DNA from: Holothuria scabra
Lineage: Eukaryota > Echinodermata > Holothuroidea > Aspidochirotida > Holothuriidae
Reading direction: 5' to 3'
Length of the DNA: 64,000 bases
Assembly (NCBI GenBank): GCA_037179385.1
Contig: CM074193.1
Coordinates: 7,771,547 to 7,835,546 of the forward strand
A program made the translations under genes and the position numbers. Positions 1 through 10,184 of this stretch are shown here, piece by piece. The notes beneath the pieces were generated by a model. The model was not told the origin of the DNA and searched no databases. It saw nothing but the letters and a program-made list of their open reading frames with translations. The first letter of the stretch is position 1, and every line of letters begins with the position of its first letter.

Positions 1-354
1 TTAGTCACTCTTTGATCGAGTGAAAAGTGTAAATTCGCTCCATTAGAGTGATAATTCACTCCAAGAGGAGTGAAGTTCCCTCCAAAAAGAGTGAAGTTCA
101 CTCTAAAAAGAGTGAAATTCACTAGAGGAAGAGGGAAAATTCACTCTTCCACGAGTGCCTGCAACGATCGCTCTTTTTTTAAGAGCGATCATCGTGGGCA
201 CTCCATCAAAAGTGAAACTTCGCTCGTTTTAAGGGAATTTCACTCTTTTTGGAGTGAACTTCACTCTTTTTGGAGGGAACTTCACTTCTCTTGGAGTGAA
301 TTATCACTCTTATGGAGTGAATTTACATTTTTCACTCGATCAAAGAGTGAATAA
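1..354. repeat. Long palindromic foldback repeat (AGTGAA/TTCACTCT family), copy 1
   Basis: Near-perfect inverted repeat centred near 177. The bases at 6-26 (CACTCTTTGATCGAG...) return as reverse complement at 329-349, and the centre is GATCGCTC-T(n)-GAGCGATC. Both arms are built from degenerate, closely spaced GAGTGAA / TTCACTC words. The left end may lie before the window starts. The open frames across it are simply the repeat read in several frames and are not genes. A diverged second copy sits at 37275-37570, so this is a dispersed family, probably a foldback-type non-autonomous DNA transposon. No transposase and no clear target duplication are visible. Confidence 0.85.
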
Positions 355-370
355 GTTCACTCTTTTGATT

Positions 371-893
371 TTAGAGTGTAAAACATCTTGGAAAACTTCC
401 TGTCCAAGTTCGAATATCTTCATCAGCGTAAGCATAATTAACAGGCCCATAGTTAACAACAAAATGAGCTGTCCTGCGCAAAGGATATACGTGACGAAAA
501 CCGAGTGCTCCCAGTGAAGACAGAATTTCTACTGAAACCTCATAATTTTTAATCTGCCGTTCATAAAAAAATCAATACTCTTTCAAAATGTGTCAATTTT
601 TCTACAATGTGACGATCCCGTACTAACAAAAGTATATTCCCCAAGGTGTTCAATGTTTGTATGATCATTTGACCATTCACGTATTGGTATACCCAATCTG
701 GTGTCCGTTTAGCGACAGTGTGACGGTCTGGATACACATAGGCATACTTGCGAGTTTTTTCAGCAATGGACCAGTTGTATAGGTGCTTAAAATCATCTCG
801 GTCCTGCGGTCGATCAAGCTCAGGTCTGGGTAACTCATCCATTAACTGCTTGTGGAAGTCCAATCTTATCTCCACCAATGACAACCACAGCAA
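371..893 (-). pseudogene. Unrecognised coding remnant with one frameshift
   Basis: I do not recognise the protein. On the minus strand, bases 893-561 are open for 110 codons and read like coding sequence (DRDDFKHLYNWSIAEKTRKY, HTVAKRTPDWVYQYV). The frame ends at 561, but a one-base shift in the A7 run at 565-571 restores a frame that continues for about 60 more codons (YERQIKNYEVSVEIL, NYGPVNYAYADEDIRTW) to a stop at 371-373, at the edge of the foldback repeat. The composition is balanced and charged, unlike the low-complexity shadow frames nearby. No signal peptide or membrane span is evident. There is no clear start codon and a stop lies just upstream, so this is probably an internal or terminal exon, or a pseudogene. 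The homopolymer position also fits a sequencing error. Confidence 0.42.
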
Positions 894-986
894 CCGAGAT
901 CAACGTCATCGACTTAGAAAGTGGGGGGCCGGTAAGATAGTGTGTGGTACAGAACCTCAATGTAGTGGAACTAAATGCTTTCCAGT

Positions 987-1785
987 CAGTGGCGGCACCA
1001 GGATCTAAAATGGGGGGTCTATTGGAGGGCACATGAAACTGTTGGGGCAAACAACAATTTCGCGCAAAGCACGATTCTATGCACTCCCAGGAGGAAAGCT
1101 ACGGCGGGTTCCAGGGGAGAAGCCCCGGAAGCTCTAAAATTCTAGCATATCTCTGGGCCAAAAATAAAGCCTCAGGATAGGTATATTCTGGTTCATAATC
1201 ATCATCCAATAGGCTACAATGATTTCAAATAGTTTCAATGTGCTAGTCACATATCCTGTAAGTTAGTTAGTAGTTAGTAAGTAGTAAGATCATTTGGAAA
1301 GAAACACTACTTAAAAGTGAATAATAAGCACTAGCGCAAATGTCCTTGACGTGAAGTTTTATATATAGGCCTAGCCTAATGTGGAACCTGTCACAGTGAA
1401 AGTGTACTCACAAGTAAGTAATCAGTGACCGAGTGAGTGCTAATGGCTAACTTAAACATGTACTGTAATGAAGGAAGGAATAGTGTATGCAAGCAACCGA
1501 TTCAAAAGCCTTAATATGCGCGATGACTGCACAGAGTGTAATTATTTTGATAAGAGGCTATAGTGGGCAGAGTAAAAATAACTACCACACAAGCTCCCTC
1601 TTCAATGAAAATTTTCAATAACATTAAGTTCAGCAAAAGTATGGCTTACATAGTTTTATTTGAACGGTTTGCCTTGAAAACTTCCTTCTGGCCATTGTGT
1701 TTTGAGAGCTGAATGGGGTAGGGTTTGGGGCAACCGGGGGCACGGAGGCAAATGTCGCCATGTCGCACCCCTAGTACCACCTCTG
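987..1785. mobile_element. hAT-like non-autonomous element with CAGTGGCGG termini
   Basis: The left end reads CAGTGGCGGCACCAGG, and the right end, read in reverse, is CAGAGGTGGTACTAGG, an imperfect terminal inverted repeat. This matches the CAGTGGCG-type ends seen on several better preserved elements in the window. No convincing 8-bp target duplication remains and no transposase frame is visible inside. I infer an old, degraded member of the same superfamily. Confidence 0.5.
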
Positions 1786-3674
1786 GCTAACCTATTGTTT
1801 ATGCCCACAGCAAACAGGTATTGTTTTAATGTTTTCTTACATTAGTCCAGTGTTTTTCACCAAATTGTACTATAAGCTCCTACAATACACGAGCACGACG
1901 GTCGATAACGTGTACACCCAGTCGAAACTATCTTTCCACGACCTCAAAGAATATGAATTTTTAGTCGAAAGCAAATATAAGGTTGAGACTTTTACAGTTT
2001 CAACGGAAATTGAATGAAATCTTTTTTTCTCAGTTTCCACCAGTCTGAACAATTTACGCCAAGATATAAATAATAGAAAACCATACCTAGATATAGGCAA
2101 AGGATAGAGTTCCACACGGGACATACCCGCTTTTGGCAAAGTAATTTAGCTGGGCTAAACTCTTTACCTCTTCCATTTCGTTATACGTTTTTTCATTGCA
2201 TCCGTTGTCAACGTCACTGCACTCGTCGAAAATTAATGTAGCAAGGCTTTACCCTGTAACCCTCTGTGGTTACGTTCGGTTTACCCTGCATCCCTGGTTA
2301 CTATCAATGGACTCATGTCTCATGACAATATCACATATCCACGTGACCATGTAGACACATTCATGAACTATCATTTCAAAGAAATGTCCGCCACGTGTTT
2401 TATTTCAAAACACATGCTTCACAAAGCAAGGCATCAAACCCCGATCACAATCATTTTTACTGTTTAAATTTCTGAACATCTTTATTAACATTTCAGCAGC
2501 CAATTTATTTCATACTCAAGGTTTGCTACATCATGAAACAGCAATATATAAAGGATAGACTGCCAACCCGCGATGTGACTCACATCATTTTTATGTTCGC
2601 TTTAATAACCCTCTTTATTTTCATCACTGGCGTTCCATGACATTAATTTGCCTTAGATAAATTATTGACAAGTGCCTGTCATCAAGTGAATAGATCCGAC
2701 ACGTCATGGTCAGTCCCGGCAGTAGTGAGATGATTAGATGATTAGATGATCGGTTCGCCTGTCATCCTTACTCAAACAATGAACCAACTCGCCTGGAAAC
2801 TAACGAATTCAAATGAATTGCGATGATGATTTCTTTGGCATCGATAAAACTCATAAAAACCGTCCCCATAACAGGGGTGAAAAATGATCTTTGAACAGAA
2901 ACCTGGAATGATAATCGCAGTAGCAATGACCTATTCACTTCAACTTGTCAACCATTGAAAAGATGGTTAACACACGTTAACTGCTTGCTTTCAGCAGTTA
3001 TTTTCCTAAATTTACCAGTTAAAGGAATTTGTAACAAACAAAACTCATTGACCGATAGAAATGCCGAAGTTTAAATTATTGAAAACGGTGAAAACTGCAT
3101 CTCAGTAGAATAAAGCCATTAATTTTAATCAACTAAATTGTTCTGAGATTATTAAAGTACATTCTGGGAATTTTGTGATGTCATCGTGGAACAGTAATAC
3201 GTTAAAACATCAATTTCCCTATGGTATCGATGCTGGTGTAGAGTATATTTAGCATCATTGTTTGTTATACCCTGTATATGGTGTAGGGTTACACCAGATC
3301 TACAGGAAAAGATATTCAACATCTCAATAGCATTTAATTTCAAAGGCAAACAGGACATTACGTTTATAAAAGTGAAAAAAAGAATAACATGGACACAACA
3401 GTTTGCAAACCTTGAAGGTTTTCGTACCCAAGTAACCATGAATCTTTAAAATAATACATCCTGAGTAAGCAAGAGCGTGAAATGTTACAATGTTTGGTTA
3501 AACACAAAAAAGTCAAGGTTGCCATCAATTTTGTCTAAAAATGCATTTAAAGACCCCACACATTTCGAAAAATTGGACAAAAAATTACATTTTCTTCACA
3601 ATGATTATGATATTTGCATATAAATATGCCTTTAGAAATAACAAGTTCCTTATCGATGGCTAGAAGATTTTACC
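1786..3674. other. Intergenic, no supported feature
   Basis: Only short unsupported open frames. A 9-base word GATGATTAG repeats about 2.7 times near 2730. I see no conserved coding, RNA gene or element ends here. Confidence 0.6.
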
Positions 3675-3679
3675 CTCAA

Positions 3680-3888
3680 TTTTGCCTCCTAAAGAAAGAA
3701 TACATAAATGCTTTTGTTCCCGTGAAGGGAAATGCCTCACGCCAGCTATAGTTCTCAAGGTTGAAGTCATGAGTAATCAACTGCCTGAAGGATTTTTCCA
3801 GAGTCCTCCCGACCCTCTCCTCCCGACCCTCTGGCAAAGGGCCGTTCGGCGAAACCAAACTTAAAACTGCTTCCCAAAGAAGCTATAC
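3680..3888 (-). repeat. SINE body, first half (same family as the U2-headed SINE at 63.1 kb)
   Basis: Read on the minus strand this contains GGGAAGCAG...AGTTTGGTTTCGCCGAACGGCCCTTTGCCAGAG, shared (with changes) with 53780-53930 and 63250-63345. The copy is split by the hAT-like element at 3889 and resumes at 5286. No U2-like head is visible on this copy, so it is taken as 5'-truncated. The 60-codon open frames on both strands here belong to the repeat. Confidence 0.65.
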
Positions 3889-5285
3889 CAGTGGCGTAGC
3901 TAGGATATTTTCCAGAGGGGGCAAAGGTATGAAATTTACCAAAAACTTTTCCCGGTCAATGTGCATGTATTTCACATAAAATATGCAAATTTACAAGTAT
4001 TAAAACATTACCATGTCATTTTGTAATATTACCTGCATTTTAATCTTAATGTATAACATAGAGCAATCGGTGATAACAAAGTATATTATTTTGGTCAAAA
4101 ATATCTGGTTTATTTGTATTTACTAACGCAGTGGCGTACGCAGGATTTATCTGAAGGGAGGGGGGGGGGAACATGCAGTATGGTCTAAGGAGGGCGGTGT
4201 CCGGAAATTTTTTGACGTTTTCAAGGAGCCTAGATGCAAAATGGTGCAAGATTTTCGACTTTGACAGGAACAGTGGTGGTTCATGAGGATAAAACTGAAA
4301 CTTTTTTGTCTTTACATGCATTCTTATGCCGTTTATGCTAACTTACGAACTAAAACTTCTCATTAAATTTGCACACTTTTAGGGGTCAAAATAAAAGAGC
4401 ATTGATCGATATAGGATTATTTGTGGTTGTTCATGGCCACAAAACGTTATTTTATCATAAAGATTATCTAAGCGGAGCGCCGCCATTGTTGCCGCGGAGC
4501 GTGAAGAAAATTTCGAAAAATCAGACCCCTTAGATGGCCAAAAGTAGCGTACTCATGCTTGTGAAGAGAATCTAAATATGTAGTCTTTATTTTAATCGAT
4601 TCCACCAGTGGGATACAGGGTCTACATTTTTAAGTAAAAATTGGAATTTGACAGAATTTGTCTGTTTGTAGAAATAAAAAAAAATGGCATCACTGAGGGG
4701 TCTTGAAGAGGCAATCCTTCCCTTTTGAAAATTTTTGAAAAATTGGGTGTCCTAGTGCCACATATGCTATCCTTTGAAGTAAAATCTGTGTTACTAAAGT
4801 TTGACTATGCATTTTTAAGAACAAAGAAAAAATGGCATCGGTGAGAGGGGGGGGGGGGCATGGCCCAATGGTCCTCCTACGTACGCCATTGAAAGTTGTG
4901 TACAAGGGGATAAGTTCGGGTTTACAGCCTTTCAGTGTTAGTTGTACTGTATCAGCTGTTGTTTAATTCCTGAATAACAGTTTCCTGTGCACTGAAATGC
5001 ACTGATCATAACACCCGTGCGTATACAAGAGAACATTCAATCTGCCACGCGGCGAGGACGTTTATGTGGAACGCGAGTAGGGCCAGTTCATGCGACACTG
5101 ACGAAACCTGGGTTAATTTGTTGCATGAAAATACGAATTATGTATGAGAAATGTCTCATAATTTCTTAGTCTAACAAAAATATTGAGAAATTTCAGTTAG
5201 AATAAGAAAATTCATCAAATTTCCCAAAAAATTTTTCCAGGGGGACAACTTTTCCCCCTGCCCCCCCCCCCCAGCTACGCTACTG
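3889..5285. mobile_element. hAT-like element inserted in a SINE (copy 1 of the nested composite)
   Basis: Starts CAGTGGCGTAGCTAGG and ends with the inverted form CAGCTACGCTACTG. It is flanked by AGCTATAC (3881-3888) and AGCTGTAC (5286-5293), an 8-bp duplication with one change, as expected for the hAT superfamily. Removing it rejoins a SINE body. No transposase-like frame is seen, so it is non-autonomous. A second CAGTGGCG element is nested at 4129-4891. A longer homologous copy with the same nesting lies at 6159-8149. Confidence 0.82.
4129..4891. mobile_element. Nested CAGTGGCGTACGCAGG element, copy 1
   Basis: Left end CAGTGGCGTACGCAGG, right end CTACGTACGCCATTG in inverted form. It contains AAGCGGAGCGCCGCC...GAGCGTGAAGAAAATTTCG followed by AAATCAGACCCC, a phrase shared with 6742-7044 and, more diverged, with 50.8 kb, 61.3 kb and 63.8 kb. 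Flanks show no clear target duplication. The same element sits at the same site in the copy at 6398, so nesting happened before the composite was copied. Confidence 0.7.
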
Positions 5286-5338
5286 AGCTGTACGTTCACT
5301 TAAGGACAACACTTGACCAATTGCCTAAAAGCTTTGTC
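5286..5338 (-). repeat. SINE body, second half after the hAT-like insertion
   Basis: GTTCACTTAAGGACAACACTTGACC continues the SINE interrupted at 3888. The contiguous version of this junction is seen at about 53876-53905, which gives the pre-insertion state. Confidence 0.6.
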
Positions 5339-6150
5339 CAAAGTAGCACTTCCACGGTCTCACTGAGAACCCTTCGAATTTAGTGGAAGTTTTTTTTCAC
5401 TCAGATAGACCTAAAAAAGTAAGCACTTTAAGGTTTGTTAAAGTTTCGAATTAATAATTGTCGAATAGCTACGTGACAATAAAAAGGGAACAAGAGAGGA
5501 GGTCGAATTGAAATAGATCTACCGGTACTCCAATATCTTACTGCGATAGTGTTAATGAAAAAGATGTACGTCGCAATAACTCCGGCAATAAGGCACATAG
5601 AAGCTAGATTATGGTCCAAAGCCAGTTTTTTTAGCATGTGAGCAAGGAAGTCCTGATCTCTCCGAAGTGTAGTGTAATTTTAACATTTGCTTTATGTGTT
5701 TGTTATTTTAAACCTTCATAGTTCTGAACTTTTACCGTTTTTACACAATCCTGTTCTCCAGTAGACATATTTATAAGCATAAGCATTTGTACGAAACCAT
5801 GACCGATTTAATTGTTCTTGGTTTCAATATATTTTTCATTGAATCCTAATTCAATGAAATTCTTAAAGTTCAACGGCTGAATAGCGGAAGCTGTTATAAA
5901 ATGTCACAAATAAGATTTTGTTACAAAATCAAATTGTAGTTGACTTCAAAACAGGAACTATTCAAATAAAAGAAGTGCCATCTGGCTTCTCCAAATAATT
6001 GACTTCAAAATTTATATTACACAATAATTTAAACCTTAGGACTATTATAAATGTTTCATTTTTGTAAAGAAGCACCGATCACGTTTTGAAGCATGAATGA
6101 TTGGCTTAGGAAAGCGCGGAGAATAGGACAAATAATCTGTAATATTTAAG
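5339..6150. other. Intergenic, no supported feature
   Basis: AT-rich sequence with only short unsupported frames, including a 69-codon minus frame at 5428-5637 that has no sign of conservation. Confidence 0.55.
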
Positions 6151-6397
6151 GATGACATCAGTGGCGTAGCTAGGATTTTTTCCAGGGGGGGCAAAGGTAT
6201 GAAATTTCCCCAAAACTTTTCCCGGTCAATGTGTATGTATTTCATATAAAATATGCAAACTTATAAGTATAACAACATCGCATGTCATTTTGTAATATTA
6301 CCTGCATTTTAATCTTAAAGTATAACATAGAGCAATCGGAAATAACAAAGAATATTATTTTGGTAAAAAATATCTGGTTTATTTGTATGTAATAAAG

Positions 6398-7408
6398 CAG
6401 TGGCGTACGCAGGATTTCTCTCAAGGGGGAGGGGCATGCAGTATGGTCTAAGGTGAGGGGTGTCCGGATTTTTTTTGACGTTTTCAAGGAGCCTAGATGT
6501 AAAATGGTGCAAGATTTTCGACTTTGACAGGAACAGTGTTAAAAGTTGAATCGTGGTGGTTCATGAGGATAAAACTTAAAAAGTTTTGTGTCTTTACATG
6601 CACTCTTATGCCATTTATGACCTTACGAAGAAAAACTTGTCATTAAATTTGCACACTTTTAGAAGTCCAAATAAAAGAGCATTGATCGATATTTGTGGTT
6701 TTTGTTGCCCACAAAATGTTATTTTCTCATAAAGGTTATCTAAGCGGAGCGCCACCATTGGTTGGCGCGGAGCGTATAGAAAATTTGGAAAAATCAGACC
6801 CCTTAGATGGCCGGAAATAGCATTTTCCAGGCTAATACGAAGAATCTAGCCAGTCGCTTTCTTCTTTTGTCGTTTGCAATAAAATGCTCACTTCAAAATA
6901 TGTTCCCAAACTGCAAAGTGATCATAGAGTTAAGAGCTAATTGTACTCCAAATATGTAATTTTGCCCAAAAGACCGAGCGAAGCGCCACCATTGGTTGGC
7001 GCAGAGCGTAAAGAAAATTTCGAAAAATCAGACCCCTCAGATGGTCAAAATAGCGTATTTATGCTTGTAAAGAGAATCTAAACATAAAGTCTTTTTTATC
7101 GATGCCACCAGTGGGAAACAGAGTCTACCTTTTTAAGTAAAAATTGGAATTTGACAGCATTTGCCTAGGTCTATTTGTAGGAATTAAAAAAAAAAATGGC
7201 ATCACTGAAAGACCTTGCAGGGGCAATCCTTCCCCTTTGAAAATTTTTGAAAAATTGGGTGTCCTTATAAGCAATCTGGTGCCACATATGCTATCTTTTG
7301 AAGTAAAATCTGTGTTAATAAAGTTAGACTACGTATTTTTAAGAACAAAGAAAAAATGGCATCTGTGAGGGGGGCATGGCCCAACGGTCTCCCCTTCGCA
7401 CGCCACTA
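6398..7408. mobile_element. Nested CAGTGGCGTACGCAGG element, copy 2
   Basis: Left end CAGTGGCGTACGCAGG; right end TTCGCACGCCACT with the final G changed. It occupies the same host position as the 4129 copy (shared left flank ATCTGGTTTATTTGTAT). It is longer because a block of about 70 bases, GAGCGCCACCATTGGTTGGCGC...ATCAGACCCC, occurs twice (6742-6812 and 6974-7044) where copy 1 has it once. Confidence 0.7.
6742..7044. repeat. Internal duplication within the nested element
   Basis: Two similar blocks (6742-6812, 6974-7044) each open with a small palindrome GCGCCACCATTGGTTGGCGC and continue GAGCGTA-AGAAAATTT-GAAAAATCAGACCCC. The spacer is about 160 bases. Confidence 0.65.
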
Positions 7409-8157
7409 AGGAGGCCTAATAGTGGCTCGATCACACAGGATATCCTGTGATAAAAGCAGTCTGTTATGTGTAGAAGGCTACAAGGTACTCATTGTCCATT
7501 TATTGTTACACTCAAAGTGAGCAGAAAGCTATTTTCCCTAACTAGCTTGTACAGTAAGTCTTCAAAGATAAGGCTAAGTAACAAAATCTAAGTGTGCCAA
7601 CGGATCCCGTTAATTCTAATTTCTAGATTAACTTTAAGTTTATCGTTGGCCATGGATTGTTTCAGCCCGATCCATCGTTATGTTCACAGAGTAAAATCAT
7701 ACAGCTACTGCTAGCTTGTAGAAAAACATAACAACCATGGGGGTCTACGGTAGTGACTTGTCGGTTTTCACATCCTTTTACTGATGAATTACCAAAGTAT
7801 CACCTGAATAACAGCTTCCTCTGCACTGAAATGCACTGATCATAACCCCCGTGCGTAAACAAGCACAAGAGAACATTCAATCTGCTACGCGACGAGGACA
7901 TTTCTGTGGAACGCGAATTGGGCCGGTTCATGCGACACTGAAGAAATCTGAGTTAATTTGTTGCATGAAAATACGAATTATGTATGAGAAATGTCTCACA
8001 ATTTCTTATTCAAACAAAAAATTTTGAGAAATTTTTGTAATAATAGGACGATTCATCAAATTTCCCCATTTTCATCAAATTTCCCCAAAAATTTTTTCCA
8101 GAGGGGGCAACTTGCCCCCCTGCCCCCCCCCCCAGTAGCTACGCCACTGGATGACAT

Positions 8158-9317
8158 CACACTAGGCCTATATGTTATACCACAGCACAGCAGAAAACAT
8201 ACTCTGAAGAAAGTCGGCATAGAAGCAACTGGATTTTTAAACACGATGAAGAACTATTGTTACATTTCACTATATGACTCTTTTTTACCAACTGCATTTA
8301 CAAATTTATTGATGTTATTGCTGGTATCAAAGAAACGTAATATTTGTCGCATTGAGGAAGTATATTGTGAATAAAACACATTGGAGATCTATCTGTCCGT
8401 TGTTATACCTTTCCCCACCTGGAAGTCTCCTCAAGGAAGATACCATTTTAAGGAAGGGAAAATCTTTATCGAAAAAGAGGAATAACTTATGAATACCCGC
8501 AATGATGTAAAAGATGTTATTTTGCTCAGTGAGGTCTCTAGTTACATATTATGTTACTATTTCGTTCCCATGTTTCGATTTTACAAAGAAAAATCTAAAC
8601 GTGAGGCCATGAAACAAAGCAGCAGTTCGGTTCCACATTTATCGACTACTACTGAGTTATGTAAGGGTGTATTTGCGAGTTTGGAGAGGAGGCAGGGTGG
8701 GTAAGATGAAATGCAAAAACTTCGTTAATGACAGAAACAGTTTTCTGCTACTTCAAAATTGTCCACTTCTGCCATATCATGGAAGCACACGGAAATGTGG
8801 GGGCACTGTGTTTGGTATCTCATTCGGACATAAAATTTGCCATTAATTTTTCACTCTTTTGCAAAGATATGTAAAGTTTGAACACATATATCTATAATTT
8901 AGGGCTGAAGTGCTTCAGTCTTTCATATTGGAAAGATTCGCTTGTGCTGACGCAAATACACATGCAAACATTCACGCACATATGTACATATACACCGGTG
9001 TATTCGGAAAGGGGGATAGATCTGGTCTGTTGACTGGATGGGGGTGAGGGGTTAAATTTAAGCATTTAGAAGATTTCTAATTTTTAAGCATAGGGGTTTT
9101 GAAAAGTAGGACAGTTGCTCAACAATTATTGTATAATTGATGTTGATTGATTTTGCTTAACAAGATTTACTAAATTCATCTAACATATAATCACACTTGA
9201 GAACCGATAGCTATCCTAACAGAAAATTCTTTGGGCATATGATGTTAAGTCGTCGAGTCTCAGTCACTTCTGCAGTAGCAAGGTGGGAATGAAAATGTCT
9301 TCTAATTACGACGAAGC
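8158..9317. other. Intergenic, no supported feature
   Basis: Short plus-strand frames (for example 8489-8704) show no recognisable domain and no convincing splice context. Confidence 0.5.
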
Positions 9318-9620
9318 TTAAAGGCCAAATATTCTCACCCCAAATAATTCCAAGTTTCCTAACCTACTTACTTAAGCCCCTCCTAAAATATTTTTAACAT
9401 TTTCCTCAGCCATGGCAGACATAATATCATTTTAATGCTTCAAGTTAAGTATACAAGACATAATGTGTAATGAGAAGGCAGTACAGTGCATGCTGTGTAA
9501 TATGAGCTACACTATTCTGCATTTTTTCAATTTGCTGTCAATCAAAGGGCTGTGCCAAATGGTAATTTTGGTAGATTATTACAAAAATTGTAGTTTAGGG
9601 TGAAATTTGACTGCATTTAA
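9318..9620. mobile_element. MITE family B, copy 1
   Basis: Begins TTAAAGGCCAAATATTCTCACCCC and ends GTTTAGGGTGAAATTTGACTGCATTTAA, so the ends are inverted versions of each other around a TTTAAA junction. Shares CTTACTTA-GCCCCTCC and TGTCAATCAAAG-GCTGTGCCAA with copies at 29351-29656 and 32089-32398. Non-coding. Confidence 0.65.
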
Positions 9621-10176
9621 ACGTTGTTTTAAATTCAGAATGCAGTCTTAAATGTAACTGTACGGCACAGTCGTAAATGTGCCGGTGCAATAATACATGG
9701 AATTTTACGACTTCTCGAAGGATCTGAATATAAAAACACTGCACTTACAGCTTTTCTTCGTGACGATATTTGCACATCCAGTGCGACTCATGTACATGTC
9801 AATTTTATTGAGGGTTAAAGACAAAAAAGTGTACGAAGAGTATGTCTGGTGATGTAAATAGCTTTATGTTTGAGAAAAGCTAAAAAAATAAAAAATTCAC
9901 CTGGTGAGAATTTTCTCGTTCTTTGGACACATTTGTTTCAACTGCTGAAAACGGTCTTGTTAAGACAAAGAATTTATACTATGAAATCTTTATGTAAAAT
10001 TTAGTTTTTACACTAAAAGCTTCACAAAGATCCAGTGTATCTCCAATGTTACTCTCTAGTTATTGCCTTCATGATATGGTATAACATTCTGGTTAGGCTG
10101 TAGGCCTACACGTGCATAATAAATCTCATGTAAATGTACTTACCGACAGAACGACAAGGCGTCAATACGCCATTGG
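9621..10176. other. Intergenic, no supported feature
   Basis: No coding, RNA gene or element boundary recognised. Confidence 0.5.
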
Positions 10177-10184
10177 ATCCCAAA

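Larger units (their letters stand above)
6159..8149. mobile_element. hAT-like element with perfect 8-bp duplication (copy 2 of the nested composite)
   Basis: Starts CAGTGGCGTAGCTAGG and ends AGCTACGCCACTG. Both sides carry the identical 8-mer GATGACAT (6151-6158 and 8150-8157), a textbook hAT-type target duplication. The outer parts align with 3889-5285, including the sub-terminal C-rich stretch (8116-8133) and the CCTGAATAACAG...CAATCTGC region. It is longer than copy 1 mainly because of extra sequence at about 7409-7804 and a larger nested element. No transposase frame is visible. Confidence 0.88.

Noticed and set aside
70..517. ORFs of 94 and 87 codons at the window start
   Set aside because: They are translations of the palindromic GAGTGAA repeat.
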